DNA of 41,428 nt from Actinomycetota bacterium (GTDB lineage: Bacteria > Actinomycetota > Actinomycetes > Nanopelagicales > Nanopelagicaceae), in contig SYEK01000024.1 in assembly GCA_005800815.1 (NCBI GenBank), positions 1-41,428 of the forward strand. The letters run 5' to 3'. The stretch's first letter is position 1, and each line of letters begins with the position of its first letter. This document shows positions 23,210 to 31,255 of the stretch, one piece after another. The notes under the pieces were generated by a model. That model searched no databases, was not told the origin of the DNA, and worked only from the letters and a program-made list of their open reading frames with translations. A program made the translations under genes and the position numbers.

Positions 23210-25213
23210 ATGTCTTTACAATCACGTACGAGCGCGCCCGGAAGGGCACGTCGTGCAGCCTCTGTTGGAAAACCCAAGCGTGCAAAAAAGGCTGTTGCAA
23301 TCAAGGTGGTAGCACCCAAAGCTCGCCATACGACTGCCCAAAAGAATGCACGAAAGAGTGCGGGGCAAAAATCTATTTCGACCCGTCGCCATACAGATGC
23401 CGATCCAGCAACTATTTCCAAGAAACAGGCCCGATTAGCCGATCGTTCGAAGCTTCGTGCCAAGCGTTTCCAGGAGAAGACGGCCTCGCGCCCTCGCCCT
23501 CTTGAAGAGCCTCAAGAGCGTAAGGCGCGTATAGAGCTCTCACAAAGGCCCCAGAGTCGAGCAAAGAAATTCGTTGCCCAGCGCACAGAGCGTGCAAAGC
23601 CGATAGTAAATAGAAAGCCAGATACTCTTCCAACAACTCGTCGTGAGGCTGTCAAAGCAAAGATTGCCCGCACCGATGATGGCCGCCCGAACTTTGAGCC
23701 ACGCAAGCGCGAAAAATTCGACCCCACTCGCCCAAAAAAGCGCAGTGTGGCCCCTGATACTCGCGCAGCTAATTTTCGCGCAGAGCGATCCGTTCGAGAG
23801 TCTGGAAAGGAGTCTGCGGCCCATGCCCGCCATGGTTATAAGGGCTCACCAAAGACCCACACACATGCAGCCGTTGATTTTGGCGCCGATGATACTTACA
23901 TATCAGCGAGCCTCGCCGATGCGAATTTAGTTGATGCGACGCCATTGACACAGATTACGATGACTTTTGGTGACCTCGGAGTTGCTGCTGCCTTGGTGAA
24001 GGCTCTTTCAAAACAGGGGATCCTGCATCCTTTCCCGATTCAAATCGCTACATTGCCAGATGCCTTGGCAGGCTTTGACATTCTCGGGCGCGGCCAAACT
24101 GGTTCGGGTAAGACCCTTGCCTTTGGTCTAGCTCTTCTTAATAACCTCAACGCTCGTGTTGCAAAGCCACACAAACCACTCGCTCTGGTACTCACACCTA
24201 CGCGCGAACTTGCTCAACAAATCGATGAGGTACTAACCCCACTTGCACGCTCGATTGGCCATGAGTCTGTTGTTGTCGCCGGTGGTATGTCATATGCAAA
24301 ACAGATAACTGCGATGCGCCGGGGCACTGCGATCCTTGTCGCAACCCCAGGGCGTTTGATAGATCTACTCGATAAGGGCGAGGTTCAATTGGATCAGTTG
24401 GAGATCACTGTGCTTGATGAGGCCGATCAAATGGCAGATATGGGCTTTTTGCCCGTTGTTAAGCAGATTCTAGACCAAGCAAAGCTCGATGGACAGCGCA
24501 TGTTGTTCTCAGCCACTCTTGACCGTGGTGTCGATGCACTGGTCCGTCAGTATCTGAAAAATCCTAAGACGCACTCATTACAAAATGACCGAGCATCCGT
24601 GAGGACTATGGAGCACTTTGTTCTGGTCATGAACCCAGGTGATAAAGATGACATAACAAATCAGATTGCGGCGCGCAATGGTAAGACAATCATGTTTGTA
24701 AAGACCCAACGTGGCGCCGATCGCTTGGCCGACAAGCTCGCACATGCCGGTGTCACTGTCGGGGCACTTCACGGTGGAAAGACACAGGCGGTCCGGACTC
24801 GCACTCTTGCATTGTTCAAGGACTCTACAAATGCTGCTCTCGTTGCCACAGATGTTGCTGCGCGTGGTATCCATGTTGATGGCATCTCACTCGTCGTACA
24901 TGTTGATCCGCCGACAGATCATAAGGATTATCTCCATCGTGCCGGACGTACTGCACGTGCAGGTGAGGCCGGTACCGTTGTAACAATTGCGACGACAAAA
25001 CAGCAGAAATCTATCGGTGGGCTTACATCACGTGCGGGAGTAACCCCTCGGTTTGTTGGAGTGACCCCTTTGAGCACCGAGTTGATGAAAATCACTGGAG
25101 CACAAGAGCCATCAGGTGTTCCGTATGTACTACCAAGAGTTGAGAAATCAGTCCGGAGCCGCACAAAGCGTCCTCGTCCCAACTCAAGTGCGCGTCGTCG
25201 ACGTCCTCATTGA
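23210..25213 (+). CDS. DEAD-box ATP-dependent RNA helicase with long basic N-terminal extension
   Basis: RNA remodelling helicase, probably for ribosome assembly or mRNA turnover in the cold. The core begins at about residue 250 with the Q-motif region (MTFGDLG, then HPFPIQ), followed by GQTGSGKT (near 298), PTRELAQQ, TPGRLIDLL, VLDEADQMADMGF (near 401), SAT, VKTQRGADRLADKL, ATDVAARGIHVDG and HRAGRTARAG. What is unusual is the first about 245 residues: low-complexity, very rich in Arg, Lys, Ala and Ser, with no predicted fold. The tail is also basic (RSRTKRPRPNSSARRRRPH). Such tails usually bind RNA without sequence specificity. RhlE/CshA-like by core, but I would not assign a specific name. 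Confidence 0.93.
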   Translation: MSLQSRTSAPGRARRAASVGKPKRAKKAVAIKVVAPKARHTTAQKNARKSAGQKSISTRRHTDADPATISKKQARLADRSKLRAKRFQEKTASRPRPLEEPQERKARIELSQRPQSRAKKFVAQRTERAKPIVNRKPDTLPTTRREAVKAKIARTDDGRPNFEPRKREKFDPTRPKKRSVAPDTRAANFRAERSVRESGKESAAHARHGYKGSPKTHTHAAVDFGADDTYISASLADANLVDATPLTQITMTFGDLGVAAALVKALSKQGILHPFPIQIATLPDALAGFDILGRGQTGSGKTLAFGLALLNNLNARVAKPHKPLALVLTPTRELAQQIDEVLTPLARSIGHESVVVAGGMSYAKQITAMRRGTAILVATPGRLIDLLDKGEVQLDQLEITVLDEADQMADMGFLPVVKQILDQAKLDGQRMLFSATLDRGVDALVRQYLKNPKTHSLQNDRASVRTMEHFVLVMNPGDKDDITNQIAARNGKTIMFVKTQRGADRLADKLAHAGVTVGALHGGKTQAVRTRTLALFKDSTNAALVATDVAARGIHVDGISLVVHVDPPTDHKDYLHRAGRTARAGEAGTVVTIATTKQQKSIGGLTSRAGVTPRFVGVTPLSTELMKITGAQEPSGVPYVLPRVEKSVRSRTKRPRPNSSARRRRPH

Positions 25214-25229
25214 TAAGTAGGCTAGTCCT

Positions 25230-27263
25230 ATGACACAGGCAAACCCATTTTCGCAACGAAGCACCCTTGAACATGAACTACCACCATTTGCGCAGATAAG
25301 TGAGGAGCACTATCTGCCGGCTTTCTATGAGGGTTTTAACCAGCAACTACTTGAGGTTCAGGTGATTCTCGATACCCCGGGTGAGGCCACATTTGAGAAC
25401 ACGATCGTTGCACTAGAAAAGAGTGGCAAGATTTTAGAGCGCGTCTCTATGGTATTTTTCAACAAAACCTCGAGTGATACAAATGATGCTTTGGAGGCGA
25501 TGCGTGCAGAGATTGCTCCAAAGCTCTCGGCACATCATGATGCAATCATGCTCAATCCGAAGTTCTTTGCCCGAATAAAAACCTTGTATGAAAATCGCGA
25601 AGGATTGGATCTCAGTGATGAGGATGGTTGGCTCCTAGAGCGCTATTACAAGGATCTGATTCAATCTGGAGCGCATTTGAACGATGAACAACGCACGCGT
25701 TTGACCGAACTCAACAGTGCACTCTCCAAGTTATCGACAAGATTCTCTAGAAACCTTCTTGCAGATACCAATGACCTTGCAATAATCGTGGATTCTGTGG
25801 AGGAGCTTGATGGACTTACTCCCAATCAGATCCTGGCGGCAGCTACTGCCGCCACTGAGCGAGGGCTCACTGGAAAGTGGTTGCTAGCTCAGGTCAACTT
25901 CACTGGTAATCCACTGCTGAACTCACTTACTAATCGCACCCTACGCAGGCGAATCATGGAGAGCTCCTTACGCAAAGGAAATCAAAACAACGAAAACGAC
26001 AATAAATCCATCCTTTTGGAGATGGTCAGACTCCGTGCACAACGGGCACAACTCTTCGGCGTCAACTCACATGCCGAACACATCACAGCCGTCCAGACGG
26101 CGCAGAACCCCTCCAACATCCACGCAATGTTGAAGAGGATTGCACCTGCCGCCATTCGCAACGCCACAGCCGAAGCGGCTGACCTTGCTGCATCTGCAGG
26201 TAGTGCGATCGAAAGCTGGGATTGGGGTTTTTATACCGAGAAAGTCCGTTTAGAAAAATATAACCTCGATACAGGAAAAATGCAGCCCTACTTCGAGCTT
26301 GAGCGGGTGTTACACGAGGGAGTATTTTTTGCAGCAAACAAACTCTTTGGAATCACATTCAAAGAGCGTCCCGATCTTGTGACATACCACCCTGAGGCTC
26401 GTGCATTCGAAGTCAACAACGAAGATGGCACACCCCTTGGTTTCTATATAGGTGACTTCTTCACTCGCGATTCAAAACGTGGTGGGGCTTGGATGAACTC
26501 TCTTGTAAAGCAGAATCACCTACTCAATCAGCTCCCTGTCGTTGTCAATAACCTCAATATCCCCAAACCTGCCACAGGCCAACCTGCCTTATTGACGCTG
26601 GATTTCACGACGACTTTATTCCATGAGTTCGGTCACGCCTTGCATGGCCTGCTCTCCCAAGTGAGATATCCACGCGTCTCTGGGACGGCAGTACAGCGTG
26701 ACTTTGTCGAATTTCCATCACAGGTAAATGAGATGTGGATCATGTGGCCTGAAGTACTCAATAACTATGCCCGTCACTACCAGAGCGGTGAGCTCATGCC
26801 AAAGCAGTGGATAGATAACCTCAATGCTGCAGCGGTCTTCAATGAAGGCTTTGCAACTACAAGCTATCTCGCTGCAGCGGTTTTAGATCTTGCCTGGCAC
26901 TCACTCACAAGTGATGAGGCATCCCAGATCACCGATGTCGAGGCCTTTGAGGCACAGGCTTTGAAGGATTATGGTCTGGATTTTGCACCAGTCCCAACTC
27001 GATATCGCTCGACCTATTTCTCACATATCTTTGATGGGGGTTACTCAGCTGGCTATTACGGATATATCTGGTCAGAAGTACTAGATGCCGATGCCGTTGA
27101 TTGGTTCAAGGAGAATGGTGGTCTTACTCGCAAGAACGGTGATCACTTCAGAGACACATTGCTTGGACGTGGTGGCTCTGTAGACTCCATGCAGATGTTT
27201 AGGAACTTTAGAGGTCGAGATTCGAAAATCGAACCACTACTCAAACGCCGCGGTCTTCTATAA
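25230..27263 (+). CDS. dcp: M3-family oligopeptidase (peptidyl-dipeptidase Dcp type)
   Basis: Cytoplasmic zinc metallopeptidase that degrades short peptides to dipeptides or small fragments. The 677 residues fit the M3A family. The zinc site HEFGHALHG starts at His465, the metal-ligand region DFVEFPSQVNEMW follows, and the substrate-loop Tyr/His region is FSHIFDGGYSAGYYGYIWSEVLD. The length matches Dcp/PrlC. The name Dcp rather than oligopeptidase A is a similarity judgement. The ATG lies 16 bases after the helicase stop, so it may be read from the same transcript; TAGGCT sits 6 bases before the ATG. Confidence 0.92.
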   Translation: MTQANPFSQRSTLEHELPPFAQISEEHYLPAFYEGFNQQLLEVQVILDTPGEATFENTIVALEKSGKILERVSMVFFNKTSSDTNDALEAMRAEIAPKLSAHHDAIMLNPKFFARIKTLYENREGLDLSDEDGWLLERYYKDLIQSGAHLNDEQRTRLTELNSALSKLSTRFSRNLLADTNDLAIIVDSVEELDGLTPNQILAAATAATERGLTGKWLLAQVNFTGNPLLNSLTNRTLRRRIMESSLRKGNQNNENDNKSILLEMVRLRAQRAQLFGVNSHAEHITAVQTAQNPSNIHAMLKRIAPAAIRNATAEAADLAASAGSAIESWDWGFYTEKVRLEKYNLDTGKMQPYFELERVLHEGVFFAANKLFGITFKERPDLVTYHPEARAFEVNNEDGTPLGFYIGDFFTRDSKRGGAWMNSLVKQNHLLNQLPVVVNNLNIPKPATGQPALLTLDFTTTLFHEFGHALHGLLSQVRYPRVSGTAVQRDFVEFPSQVNEMWIMWPEVLNNYARHYQSGELMPKQWIDNLNAAAVFNEGFATTSYLAAAVLDLAWHSLTSDEASQITDVEAFEAQALKDYGLDFAPVPTRYRSTYFSHIFDGGYSAGYYGYIWSEVLDADAVDWFKENGGLTRKNGDHFRDTLLGRGGSVDSMQMFRNFRGRDSKIEPLLKRRGLL

Positions 27264-27281
27264 CCTGGAAAATATCCCGAC

Positions 27282-27473
27282 TTAACCAGCAGAGCCTGAG
27301 CCTGATGGACCGGCTTTGCGCTGAACTTGTGGGGCTGCGCCGCTGCGCTGTCCGCCACGAATCTTTGAACCAGTTTCTGTATGTGTCTGGGTGCCAGGGG
27401 CGCTCTTTTTATTCCTCTTTGCTTCAAGGGCGGCAAGCATCTTTGCCTTTACATCATCGTTCTCATCGGCCAT
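27282..27473 (-). CDS. DUF5302-family small protein
   Basis: A 63-residue hydrophilic protein, MADENDDVKAKMLAALEAKR at its start, with a short amphipathic helix, a disordered middle and a conserved-looking C-terminus (SKIRGGQRSG...VQRKAG). This pattern matches the actinobacterial DUF5302 family; function unknown. It begins 15 bases after bldC with AGGA seven bases before the ATG, so it is likely in the bldC operon. It is convergent with the M3 peptidase gene, 18 bases apart. Confidence 0.78.
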   Translation of the reverse strand: MADENDDVKAKMLAALEAKRNKKSAPGTQTHTETGSKIRGGQRSGAAPQVQRKAGPSGSGSAG

Positions 27474-27488
27474 ATGCCGATCCTATCT

Positions 27489-27692
27489 TTAATTTATACT
27501 CGCTTTATACTCACGCAAGCGCTCTAATATCTCTGATTCGCGGTAGCGACGATGGCCGCCAAGGGTACGGATCGCTGTTAGTTTGCCCGCCTTTGCCCAA
27601 CGAGTCACTGTTTTGGGATTCACATGGAAGCGCACTGCGACCTCTTTGGGAGTCAAAAGGACCTCTGGTGCGTGTGGGCGCTCAGTTGTCAT
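27489..27692 (-). CDS. bldC: BldC-like MerR-type DNA-binding protein
   Basis: A 67-residue protein that is essentially one winged-helix domain: LLTPKEVAVRFHVNPKTVTRWAKAGKL followed by the wing TLGGHRRYRESEI. This is nearly the Streptomyces BldC sequence. BldC binds DNA cooperatively as tandem monomers and controls development in Streptomyces; in a simple planktonic cell it must serve another role. The ATG has GAGGAAG seven bases upstream. A good promoter precedes it. Confidence 0.92.
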   Translation of the reverse strand: MTTERPHAPEVLLTPKEVAVRFHVNPKTVTRWAKAGKLTAIRTLGGHRRYRESEILERLREYKASIN

Positions 27693-27741
27693 CGCACCAC
27701 TTCCTCAATCTTGGAGTCCACATTGGACCGTATTGTGCCCA

Positions 27742-27770
27742 ATTATCACGGCTTTAACTGGCTTGGGCAA
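27742..27770 (-). promoter_or_regulatory. Predicted promoter of bldC
   Basis: On the minus strand TTGCCC (27770-27765), a 17-base spacer and GATAAT (27747-27742) make a good housekeeping-sigma promoter with an expected start near 27735 and a leader of roughly 40 bases. An inverted repeat GCCCAA/TTGGGC (27738-27743 and 27763-27768) brackets it, and GTCCA-cat-TGGAC (27716-27728) lies in the leader. Either could be an operator. The 91-base gap (27693-27783) contains nothing else evident. Confidence 0.55.
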
Positions 27771-27783
27771 TAGCGATGGCTTT

Positions 27784-28599
27784 CTAATTCGCTGATTCAA
27801 GGCCTTGCACATTGCGCCATCGTGTCATCAACCTTTCATATCCCTGTCCGGCAACCATCCCATCGGCCACAGCAAGTCCTGATATGGATTGCAAGACATC
27901 TTCGATCGATGAATCCGCTAACAATCCATCCTCGCCATTTTCTCGAAGGGATTTATCGAGATAAGTGGCCAAACCACCATAATCTAATTCGACGAAGGAT
28001 TTTGGGTGAAACATCTCTAGCCATGCAAGGAGATTCTCTAAATCCTGTTCGACGGGGCCCTCTCCAAATGCACCTACGACTGTTTCATGCGCTGTCTGGG
28101 CCCGAGACTTTGCAAGGGCGATAGTGGTCCGCGCCTGAGTGAACAGGCCATGAGCATCCTCTCCTCTTTGACGTTCTTGAGGTTGAAAGAGTAAAAACCA
28201 TCGTGGGGGGATCACCCAAGTTTCAGTGAGAATATGCGGAACTTTATCCTCAAGCAGATCCACACCAGCGGTTATGACATCCTCGATGGCTGGAGTGATG
28301 AAAAAAGGGACGACCGTACTTGGTAGGGAGTCCTTGAAGTTATCCAGGGCCGCCCAACAACGTGTCGCAGTTGCCCACGGGGCAACGTAACGCTCGCCTT
28401 CGACCTCAAGAATATGAACGCCATCTGGCCGTCCAGCCGGGGGTTCAGGAAAGACTAAACGTCGTAGCGCTAACCTCTCTTCAACGATGTAGCTCTCTTC
28501 GTTGATTTCCATCGACTGCCAGCGCAGGCGATCTGTGGGTTCAAATGCTGAGAGTGGTTCGTAGATGCGAAGAGAGGCGACGTACGGAGTTGGTCTCAC
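27784..28599 (-). CDS. Conserved actinobacterial protein of unknown function, next to bldC
   Basis: A 271-residue soluble protein with no signal peptide or membrane span and no motif I can name. It opens RPTPYVASLRIYEPLSAF and is rich in Trp, Glu and Leu; segments such as ETWVIPPRWFLLFQPQER and LAWLEMFHPKSFVELDYGGLA look conserved and structured. Similar uncharacterised proteins lie beside bldC in other actinobacteria (from memory, not searched). It starts with GTG overlapping the DUF3073 stop (GTGA), so the two are coupled. Confidence 0.8.
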   Translation of the reverse strand: MRPTPYVASLRIYEPLSAFEPTDRLRWQSMEINEESYIVEERLALRRLVFPEPPAGRPDGVHILEVEGERYVAPWATATRCWAALDNFKDSLPSTVVPFFITPAIEDVITAGVDLLEDKVPHILTETWVIPPRWFLLFQPQERQRGEDAHGLFTQARTTIALAKSRAQTAHETVVGAFGEGPVEQDLENLLAWLEMFHPKSFVELDYGGLATYLDKSLRENGEDGLLADSSIEDVLQSISGLAVADGMVAGQGYERLMTRWRNVQGLESAN

Positions 28600-28772
28600 G
28601 CACGTGGGATGTAATTGCCCTCGGCGAAGGGGTCGTCATCATCTGTTTTGTTGGATGTATCAACTTCACCATGGAGCTCTTTAGTCAAACGATCTAGATC
28701 CATATCTTGGGAGTTGTACTTCAAATCACGTGCGACTTTTGTCTGTTTAGCTTTTGCTCGGCCGCGACCCAT
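28596..28772 (-). CDS. DUF3073-family small protein
   Basis: A 58-residue gene. It reads MGRGRAKAKQTKVARDLKYN at its start and ends DDDDPFAEGNYIPRA. The basic N-terminus, YNS...DLDRL middle and acidic tail match the actinobacterial DUF3073 family; function unknown, possibly nucleic-acid-associated given its charge. The ribosome site AAGGAGGT with 6 bases to the ATG is the strongest I noticed in the window, which implies high expression. Its stop overlaps the GTG of the 271-residue gene. Confidence 0.88.
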   Translation of the reverse strand: MGRGRAKAKQTKVARDLKYNSQDMDLDRLTKELHGEVDTSNKTDDDDPFAEGNYIPRA

Positions 28773-28814
28773 AGTGCGACCTCCTTACCTGTTTGTCTCC
28801 GTCAGATGCGTAGA

Positions 28815-30185
28815 TTAGCGCGCTCTACCGCTTGGCTCCAAAGCCACGGCAAATGAGCGGGTTTTCACCTTGTGGCGCAGGGCAAAATAGCCCATCACTT
28901 GTAAGAACACGCTCAATGTCATAGTTGGGATGCGGTATCGATGATCCCCGACGGTGCCCAAGGCCACTACCCACGACACTGCGACGGGAAGAAATGTTGC
29001 ATAGGCGATATTGGCGTAGATCCCCTTCATAGAGCGGAGCCAGAAGAAGCCGATAAACATCATCGAAATACAGCCCATGACCCAAGCAAACGAGAATGCC
29101 TTGCCTACTGCTTGGGTGACCAAGGCATTTCCTTCACGACTTCCTTGGGCAATATCTACCAAGGGGTTGAATTTAAGCCAAGGGTTTCTTGCCATCGTCC
29201 CTTCGCCAAGTGGGCCTGACCAAGGTGACCAGAAGAAGAATCCTTTATTAATAAATAAGCGAACAGCCTTTAAAGGATGTCCTACGTACCATTTCACTAC
29301 ACATCCGACCATCTGAGCATCTGAGACTGCGGTTGCTGGTGAGATTGGCTCACATGGAACAACGGGCCCTGTATGAGGATATCCACCCGAGGTTTCATCT
29401 CCAGCACCTACGGCCATGTTACTACCAAGAATCGTTGCAACAACCGCTTTATCAACTGACTGAATATTTCGCTGAACAACTAAGGCTGGTCCAATCGCCA
29501 TAACACCAATTACTCCAACAAGAATTGTTGCCTGAATTTTACGGTTTTTGTACATCAGTGCCCATGTGTATGCAATGACTATTGATGTGAGCACCCATCG
29601 GGGTTGAATGAAAGAAGAAAAAGCTGAAAAACCACCAACTCCTATTATGTATTTATCAAATTTTTGACTTTCAAGTGATTGTCTTGATTTAATTATGAGC
29701 CCGACAATCATTAACATGCACGATGAGAGGAGGCTTTCATAACCAATTACAAGTGTACTTAGCGAAAGTGTTGGATTAAATGCAAGAGCTATACCCACAA
29801 GGAAGATATATTGACTTAGTTTCGTCTCACGTAACTGTTTTACGAAATAAAAACTTGCATAAGCATAAAAAGCGCTCTGTGTGAGTGATAAAAGCAAAAC
29901 AGCATGAACAAGTGAAATTTTGGTCAGTAACCAAATCAGAATTGGATAACCAGCAGGCATGTATGAAAGCACACCCGCATCTGAGAAATATCCTTGTTTA
30001 AAAAGTGCGTCAGCACCGCTGAGCCAACTTTCACCGTCAGAACCTAACCAACCACCATTCGGAGTATTCGCCATCGTGATTAATTTGATTACAAAGGCGA
30101 GAAGGGGAATCGCGACTAAATAAATATTGTCTCTATTGCTCTTCTTTGACTGTTGCACGCGTGCAATCTTTGATTTACTAGCCAT
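28815..30185 (-). CDS. Polytopic GT-C-like membrane protein (putative glycosyltransferase)
   Basis: A 456-residue protein with about ten hydrophobic segments after a basic N-terminus. After TM1 (about 21-38) comes an acidic loop GWLGSDGESWLSGADALFKQGYFS (Asp50, Glu52), followed by PAGYPILIWLL. This arrangement resembles lipid-phosphate-sugar-using GT-C enzymes (PMT/ArnT/GT39 type), which have catalytic acids in the first external loop. Donor and acceptor are unknown. The 5' two-thirds (29221-30185) is AT-rich while the 3' third is GC-rich like the neighbourhood, suggesting a chimeric or recombined gene. It follows purM by only 5 bases. Confidence 0.75.
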   Translation of the reverse strand: MASKSKIARVQQSKKSNRDNIYLVAIPLLAFVIKLITMANTPNGGWLGSDGESWLSGADALFKQGYFSDAGVLSYMPAGYPILIWLLTKISLVHAVLLLSLTQSAFYAYASFYFVKQLRETKLSQYIFLVGIALAFNPTLSLSTLVIGYESLLSSCMLMIVGLIIKSRQSLESQKFDKYIIGVGGFSAFSSFIQPRWVLTSIVIAYTWALMYKNRKIQATILVGVIGVMAIGPALVVQRNIQSVDKAVVATILGSNMAVGAGDETSGGYPHTGPVVPCEPISPATAVSDAQMVGCVVKWYVGHPLKAVRLFINKGFFFWSPWSGPLGEGTMARNPWLKFNPLVDIAQGSREGNALVTQAVGKAFSFAWVMGCISMMFIGFFWLRSMKGIYANIAYATFLPVAVSWVVALGTVGDHRYRIPTMTLSVFLQVMGYFALRHKVKTRSFAVALEPSGRAR

Positions 30186-30190
30186 AGGCC

Positions 30191-31255
30191 CTATCCTTTA
30201 AATTCAGATACCAAGTATGAGCGTCGAGATTCGTTATCACCAGAAGGCTCAACAATCCCAGCTACCCAGGCCCTCATCCCTCGCGCTGCCAGTGAGGCCA
30301 GGGCGAGATCGGACGAATCAGGCGCCACTATCGCAACCATCCCTATTCCAGCGTTCCAAGTGCGCTCCATATCGGCCTGCGCCACCCCGCCGATATTTGC
30401 CATGTACTCCATCTCTATCGGCAGCGACCATGTGGAGCGATCGTAGATGGCGCATAGATTATCTGGGATGACTCGCGCTGTATTCTCTGCAAGACCACCG
30501 CCGGTAATATGGGAAAAACCACGCAGCACACCTGACATTGATCTAATCAGTGCCAAGCAATCAAGGGTATAGATCTCTGTAGGCGTCAAAAAAACCTCAC
30601 CGGCAGTCTTACCAAACTCACTCACATAGGCCCCAAGGCTCAGTTTTTGTGACTTCATGATATGTCTGATCAATGAATAGCCGTTTGCATGGAAACCACT
30701 TGATGGCATCGCTATGAGTAGGTCACCGGCTTGGACTAGATGAGAACCAAGTTGCATATTGGCCTCGACTACTCCCGTTGCAGCACCTGCTATATCAAAC
30801 TCATTCCCAGACTCACCTAGTAAACCTGGATGCTCGGCCGTCTCCCCACCGATCAAAGCTGTGTTGGCTTTCACACAGCCCCGTGCAATCCCTGCAACAA
30901 TCTCTGCAATTTGCTCTGGGATTACTTTTGTAACTGCAATGTAATCAGTCATGAACAAGGGTTCGGCCCCACACACAACCAGATCATCAACGACCATCGC
31001 CACTAAATCCTCACCGATTGTGTCGTACTTACCCATAGCCCGGGCGATCTCCGTCTTTGTGCCGACGCCATCAGTTGAGGTAGCAAGTAGTGGTCTCTTC
31101 ATCGCCTTGAGCAAGCTTGCATCAAACAGCCCAGCAAAGCCACCGATGCCACCGACCACTTCAGGCCTCATCGCCTTTGCAATCGATGCCTTCATCAGCT
31201 CTACGGCGAGATTGCCAGCATCAATATCCACACCGGCATCTTTGTATGTGCTCAT
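30191..31255 (-). CDS. purM: Phosphoribosylformylglycinamidine cyclo-ligase (AIR synthetase)
   Basis: Step 5 of purine synthesis: FGAM to AIR with ATP. The 354 residues carry the PurM/SelD-type ATP-binding features: DGVGTKTEIARAMGKYDTIGEDLVAM (about 61-86), ALIGGETAEHPG, SSGFHANGYSLIR and ITGGGLAENTARV. The ATG abuts the purF stop with no spacer (TAAATG). It is the last pur gene of the supercluster. Confidence 0.97.
   Translation of the reverse strand: MSTYKDAGVDIDAGNLAVELMKASIAKAMRPEVVGGIGGFAGLFDASLLKAMKRPLLATSTDGVGTKTEIARAMGKYDTIGEDLVAMVVDDLVVCGAEPLFMTDYIAVTKVIPEQIAEIVAGIARGCVKANTALIGGETAEHPGLLGESGNEFDIAGAATGVVEANMQLGSHLVQAGDLLIAMPSSGFHANGYSLIRHIMKSQKLSLGAYVSEFGKTAGEVFLTPTEIYTLDCLALIRSMSGVLRGFSHITGGGLAENTARVIPDNLCAIYDRSTWSLPIEMEYMANIGGVAQADMERTWNAGIGMVAIVAPDSSDLALASLAARGMRAWVAGIVEPSGDNESRRSYLVSEFKG

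Noticed and set aside
23074-23505. Open frame of 143 codons overlapping the helicase start
   Set aside because: Its composition and lack of motifs mark it as a shadow of the Arg/Lys-rich helicase N-terminus in another frame.
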